DNA of 8,481 nt, taken from positions 33,747 through 42,227 of the forward strand of contig DBXN01000036.1 of NCBI GenBank assembly GCA_002309585.1, read 5' to 3'. The position numbers were made by a program, and so were the translations under genes. Origin of the DNA: Verrucomicrobia bacterium UBA1211 (GTDB lineage Bacteria > Verrucomicrobiota > Kiritimatiellia > RFP12 > UBA1067). The notes under the pieces are model-generated. The model was not told where the DNA came from and made no database searches. It saw only the letters and a program-made list of their open reading frames with translations. Shown in pieces: positions 6,813 to 8,481 of this stretch; position 1 is the first letter of the stretch; each line of letters opens with the position of its first letter.

Positions 6813-7933
6813 TTCGCCACAGCCCCCTCCCCGCGGCAGGACGGGCAAAACATGTAAAGCTCTCCCTTGCAATCCGGGCAGGGCGCGTCCCGGAGCGTTC
6901 CCGTCCCCCGGCACTTCGTGCAATCCAGGATTCCCGCGCCGGCGCAACGTCTGCACGCGTCGGCGACCCCGCTTCCCGAACACTTTCGGCACGGAAGGTT
7001 TCCCGCCCCGTTGCAGGCCTGGCAGAAGATCTCGCCCGTGCCGCCGCACTTGGGGCACTCCTTGGTGATGGGGTCATTCATCCGCACCGTCTTCCGCCCG
7101 GTCTGCTTCTCCTTGTACTCGCCATTGGTACATCCCTGCTGGGTGCATTTGACGTTTCCCGTGCCTTTGCAAGCCGTACAGGACTGACGCCCCGTCTGCT
7201 GGCAGCTGCCGCAGGGGATCGGCATACCGGTCATCACCAACGCCGTCTGCCGGATGCTCAACCGTTTCGACAGCTCCTCCGGCAGGTAAAGATGCCCCAC
7301 CCGAAGATGCCCGTCCGACATGCACAGCCGCTCATACTCGCGGCGGCCCTGGGTAAGCGCCAGTTTCATCTGGTCCACCGGGGCCGCGCCCAGCCGCCAC
7401 CCGTTCCCGCCGCACTTGGCGCACCGCTTCTTGGGACCTTCCATCGAGGTCCCGTCCCGCTTCGCCACCGTCATCTTCACCGATCCCGTCCCATTGCAGA
7501 ACCGGCACCGCAGCCGCGCCCTCCCCAACCGGGAGAGCAACGTCTTGTTGCCGTCCAGGATCAGCTGATCGGTTTTGTCCTTGAAAAAGTTCGGCGGCAG
7601 CAGCCGCTGGACCGCCAAGGCGTTCTCGGCGAAGAAGAAAGCGACCGCCGGCTGCTTCTCCTTCAGGGCCTGCATCCGGGCGACGTTGTCGCGCACGCAC
7701 TTCTCAGCCAGACGGATGATCTCGGCCTGGGGATCCTGCTTCGGCGCCTCGACCACAGGCTTCGGTTTCGGTCCCCGCGCCGGCAGTTTGGCCTTGCAAT
7801 GGCCGCATTCCGTCGCGTCGGGGGCGGCCTCGCGCCCGCACGAGGGACAAACGACGATTCCCTGCGCCCAAATCATGCCGGCCGCCAAAATCGCCAGACA
7901 CACACCGCCCCATATGCTGTCATATCTTCTCAT
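6809..7933 (-). CDS. Exported cysteine-rich protein with about ten DnaJ-type CxxCxGxG zinc motifs, no J domain
   Basis: The product is 374 residues. Residues 1-24 form a signal peptide or membrane anchor (MRRYD, hydrophobic core, WAQG). A zinc-ribbon follows (Cys29, Cys32, Cys43, Cys46), then a Pro/Lys linker and an alpha-helical stretch (about 68-135). The rest is a ladder of CxxCxGxG-like units at 143, 171, 241 (degenerate), 252, 293, 304, 315, 327, 338, 352 (partial) and 363, with an extra CxxxxC at 263. DnaJ uses four such repeats to bind two zinc ions; here the number is more than doubled and no J domain exists, so an Hsp70 co-chaperone role is doubtful. It may be a metal-binding or disulfide scaffold (inference). 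The start is ATG 7933, sharing one base with the activator's TGA and 8 bases from AGGAG; the adjacent GTG at 7936 (4-base overlap) is equally possible. The kinase gene overlaps its stop. Confidence 0.85.
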   Translation of the reverse strand: MRRYDSIWGGVCLAILAAGMIWAQGIVVCPSCGREAAPDATECGHCKAKLPARGPKPKPVVEAPKQDPQAEIIRLAEKCVRDNVARMQALKEKQPAVAFFFAENALAVQRLLPPNFFKDKTDQLILDGNKTLLSRLGRARLRCRFCNGTGSVKMTVAKRDGTSMEGPKKRCAKCGGNGWRLGAAPVDQMKLALTQGRREYERLCMSDGHLRVGHLYLPEELSKRLSIRQTALVMTGMPIPCGSCQQTGRQSCTACKGTGNVKCTQQGCTNGEYKEKQTGRKTVRMNDPITKECPKCGGTGEIFCQACNGAGNLPCRKCSGSGVADACRRCAGAGILDCTKCRGTGTLRDAPCPDCKGELYMFCPSCRGEGAVAK

Positions 7934-8481
7934 CACTGATTCTCCTCATGTTGTCCCGTCACGCCATACGCCTTCAATTTGCGGTGCAGGGTCCGGCGGC
8001 TGATGCCCAACTCCTCGGCCGCACGTGTCCGGTTTCCTCTGTTCCGCTCCAACACCGACAGAATCTTGATCCGCTCGGCATCCGCCAGCGACCCTCCGGA
8101 GAGAACCGGATCGGACACCGTTACGGGGGAAGCGGCAGCCGCCGGCGCCGGCGCCGCGCTCCGCTGCACTGGGCGGCTCCCCTCCCGGATATTCTGCGGC
8201 ACATCCTCGGCCGTCAGCCGGTCGGAACGCGCCAGCACGATCATCTTCTCGATCGTATTCCGAAGCTCACGCACATTGCCGGGCCACGCGTAGGCGCACA
8301 GCAGATCCATCGCCTCCGCCGTGATCCCCTCTATCCGCTTGCCGTTTTTCTCGCTGAACTCCTTCAGGAACCGGTTGGCCAGAAGCGGGATGTCGCCCGT
8401 CCGATCCTTCAGCGGCGGCAACGTGATGTCCACCACATTGAGCCGGTAGTAGAGATCCTGCCGGAACTTCCCCTCCGCCAC
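7933..8481 (-). CDS. Sigma-54-dependent transcription activator, C-terminal part (5' end beyond window)
   Basis: The last 182 residues of an NtrC-family enhancer-binding protein. The frame is open at the right edge and its first codon there is GTG, an internal Val, so no start is in the window. FRQDLYYRLNVVDITLPPL (6-24) and GDIPLLANRFL (29-39) are the conserved end of the AAA+ ATPase core; WPGNVRELRNTIE (66-78) is the sensor II region. A Pro/Ala-rich linker (about 102-130) leads to a Fis-type helix-turn-helix (about 133-173: NRTRAAEELGISRRTLHRKL) that binds upstream enhancer DNA. Walker A/B, the GAFTGA loop and any receiver or sensing domain lie outside the window, so the input signal and whether it is a two-component regulator are unknown. 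Its stop overlaps the next gene, making it the first visible member of the operon. Confidence 0.95.
   Translation of the reverse strand: MAEGKFRQDLYYRLNVVDITLPPLKDRTGDIPLLANRFLKEFSEKNGKRIEGITAEAMDLLCAYAWPGNVRELRNTIEKMIVLARSDRLTAEDVPQNIREGSRPVQRSAAPAPAAAASPVTVSDPVLSGGSLADAERIKILSVLERNRGNRTRAAEELGISRRTLHRKLKAYGVTGQHEENQ
7941..7945 (-). promoter_or_regulatory. Shine-Dalgarno site of the zinc-motif protein gene
   Basis: The minus strand reads GAGGAGAATCAGTGATG; the AGGAG core lies within the end of the activator gene, 8 bases from ATG 7933 and 5 from GTG 7936. It supports translation of the overlapping gene from either codon. Confidence 0.65.

Noticed and set aside
6813..7058. N-terminal extension of the kinase to an upstream ATG
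   Set aside because: The extra 82 residues are the zinc-motif gene read out of frame; the ATGA overlap at 6812 is the better start.

Overview
The window is a GC-rich, tightly packed bacterial segment in which every supported gene lies on the minus strand. In transcription order (right to left) the genes are: the C-terminal end of a sigma-54-dependent (NtrC-type) activator; a signal-peptide-bearing, cysteine-rich protein made of DnaJ-type CxxCxGxG zinc motifs without a J domain; a Ser/Thr protein kinase; a DUF192 protein; a small four-helix DUF486 membrane protein; an exported serine hydrolase of the beta-lactamase/CubicO family; a polytopic VIT + von Willebrand A protein ending in a PEP-CTERM sorting signal; and an exosortase that runs off the left edge. 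The mix of exosortase/PEP-CTERM, bacterial Ser/Thr kinase, DnaJ-zinc-finger ladder and sigma-54 activator suggests a Gram-negative bacterium, possibly of the Planctomycetes-Verrucomicrobia-Lentisphaerae-Kiritimatiellota group. That assignment is inference; no taxonomic marker gene is present.

Right part (about 8481 to 3635): the activator, zinc-motif protein, kinase and DUF192 genes overlap by 1 to 4 bases at each junction (GTGATG, ATGA and TGATG arrangements). DUF486 and the serine hydrolase follow after gaps of only 22 and 19 bases. This looks like one operon. The first four genes are very likely translationally coupled and may form a signalling module (transcription activator, envelope cysteine-rich protein, kinase). 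The last three may simply be co-transcribed passengers.

Left part (3634 to 1): after the only real intergenic gap (123 bases) comes a two-gene unit. The VIT-VWA membrane protein carries the C-terminal tripartite signal VPEP / hydrophobic helix / Arg-rich tail that exosortases recognise. Immediately after its TAG stop, one codon later and in the same frame, begins an exosortase with all three catalytic residues visible (Cys181, Arg226, His245) and an EpsI-like C-terminal extension. This exosortase frame has no stop inside the window, so a stop-to-stop ORF search can miss it. The pair looks like a dedicated one-substrate sorting system, comparable in logic to described exosortases encoded beside a single large membrane target (XrtN with a VIT protein, XrtK with an MSEP-CTERM protein). 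This pairing is the most interesting content of the window.

No tRNA, rRNA, CRISPR, insertion sequence or convincing rho-independent terminator was seen. Long open frames on the plus strand are shadows of the minus-strand genes in GC-rich DNA.
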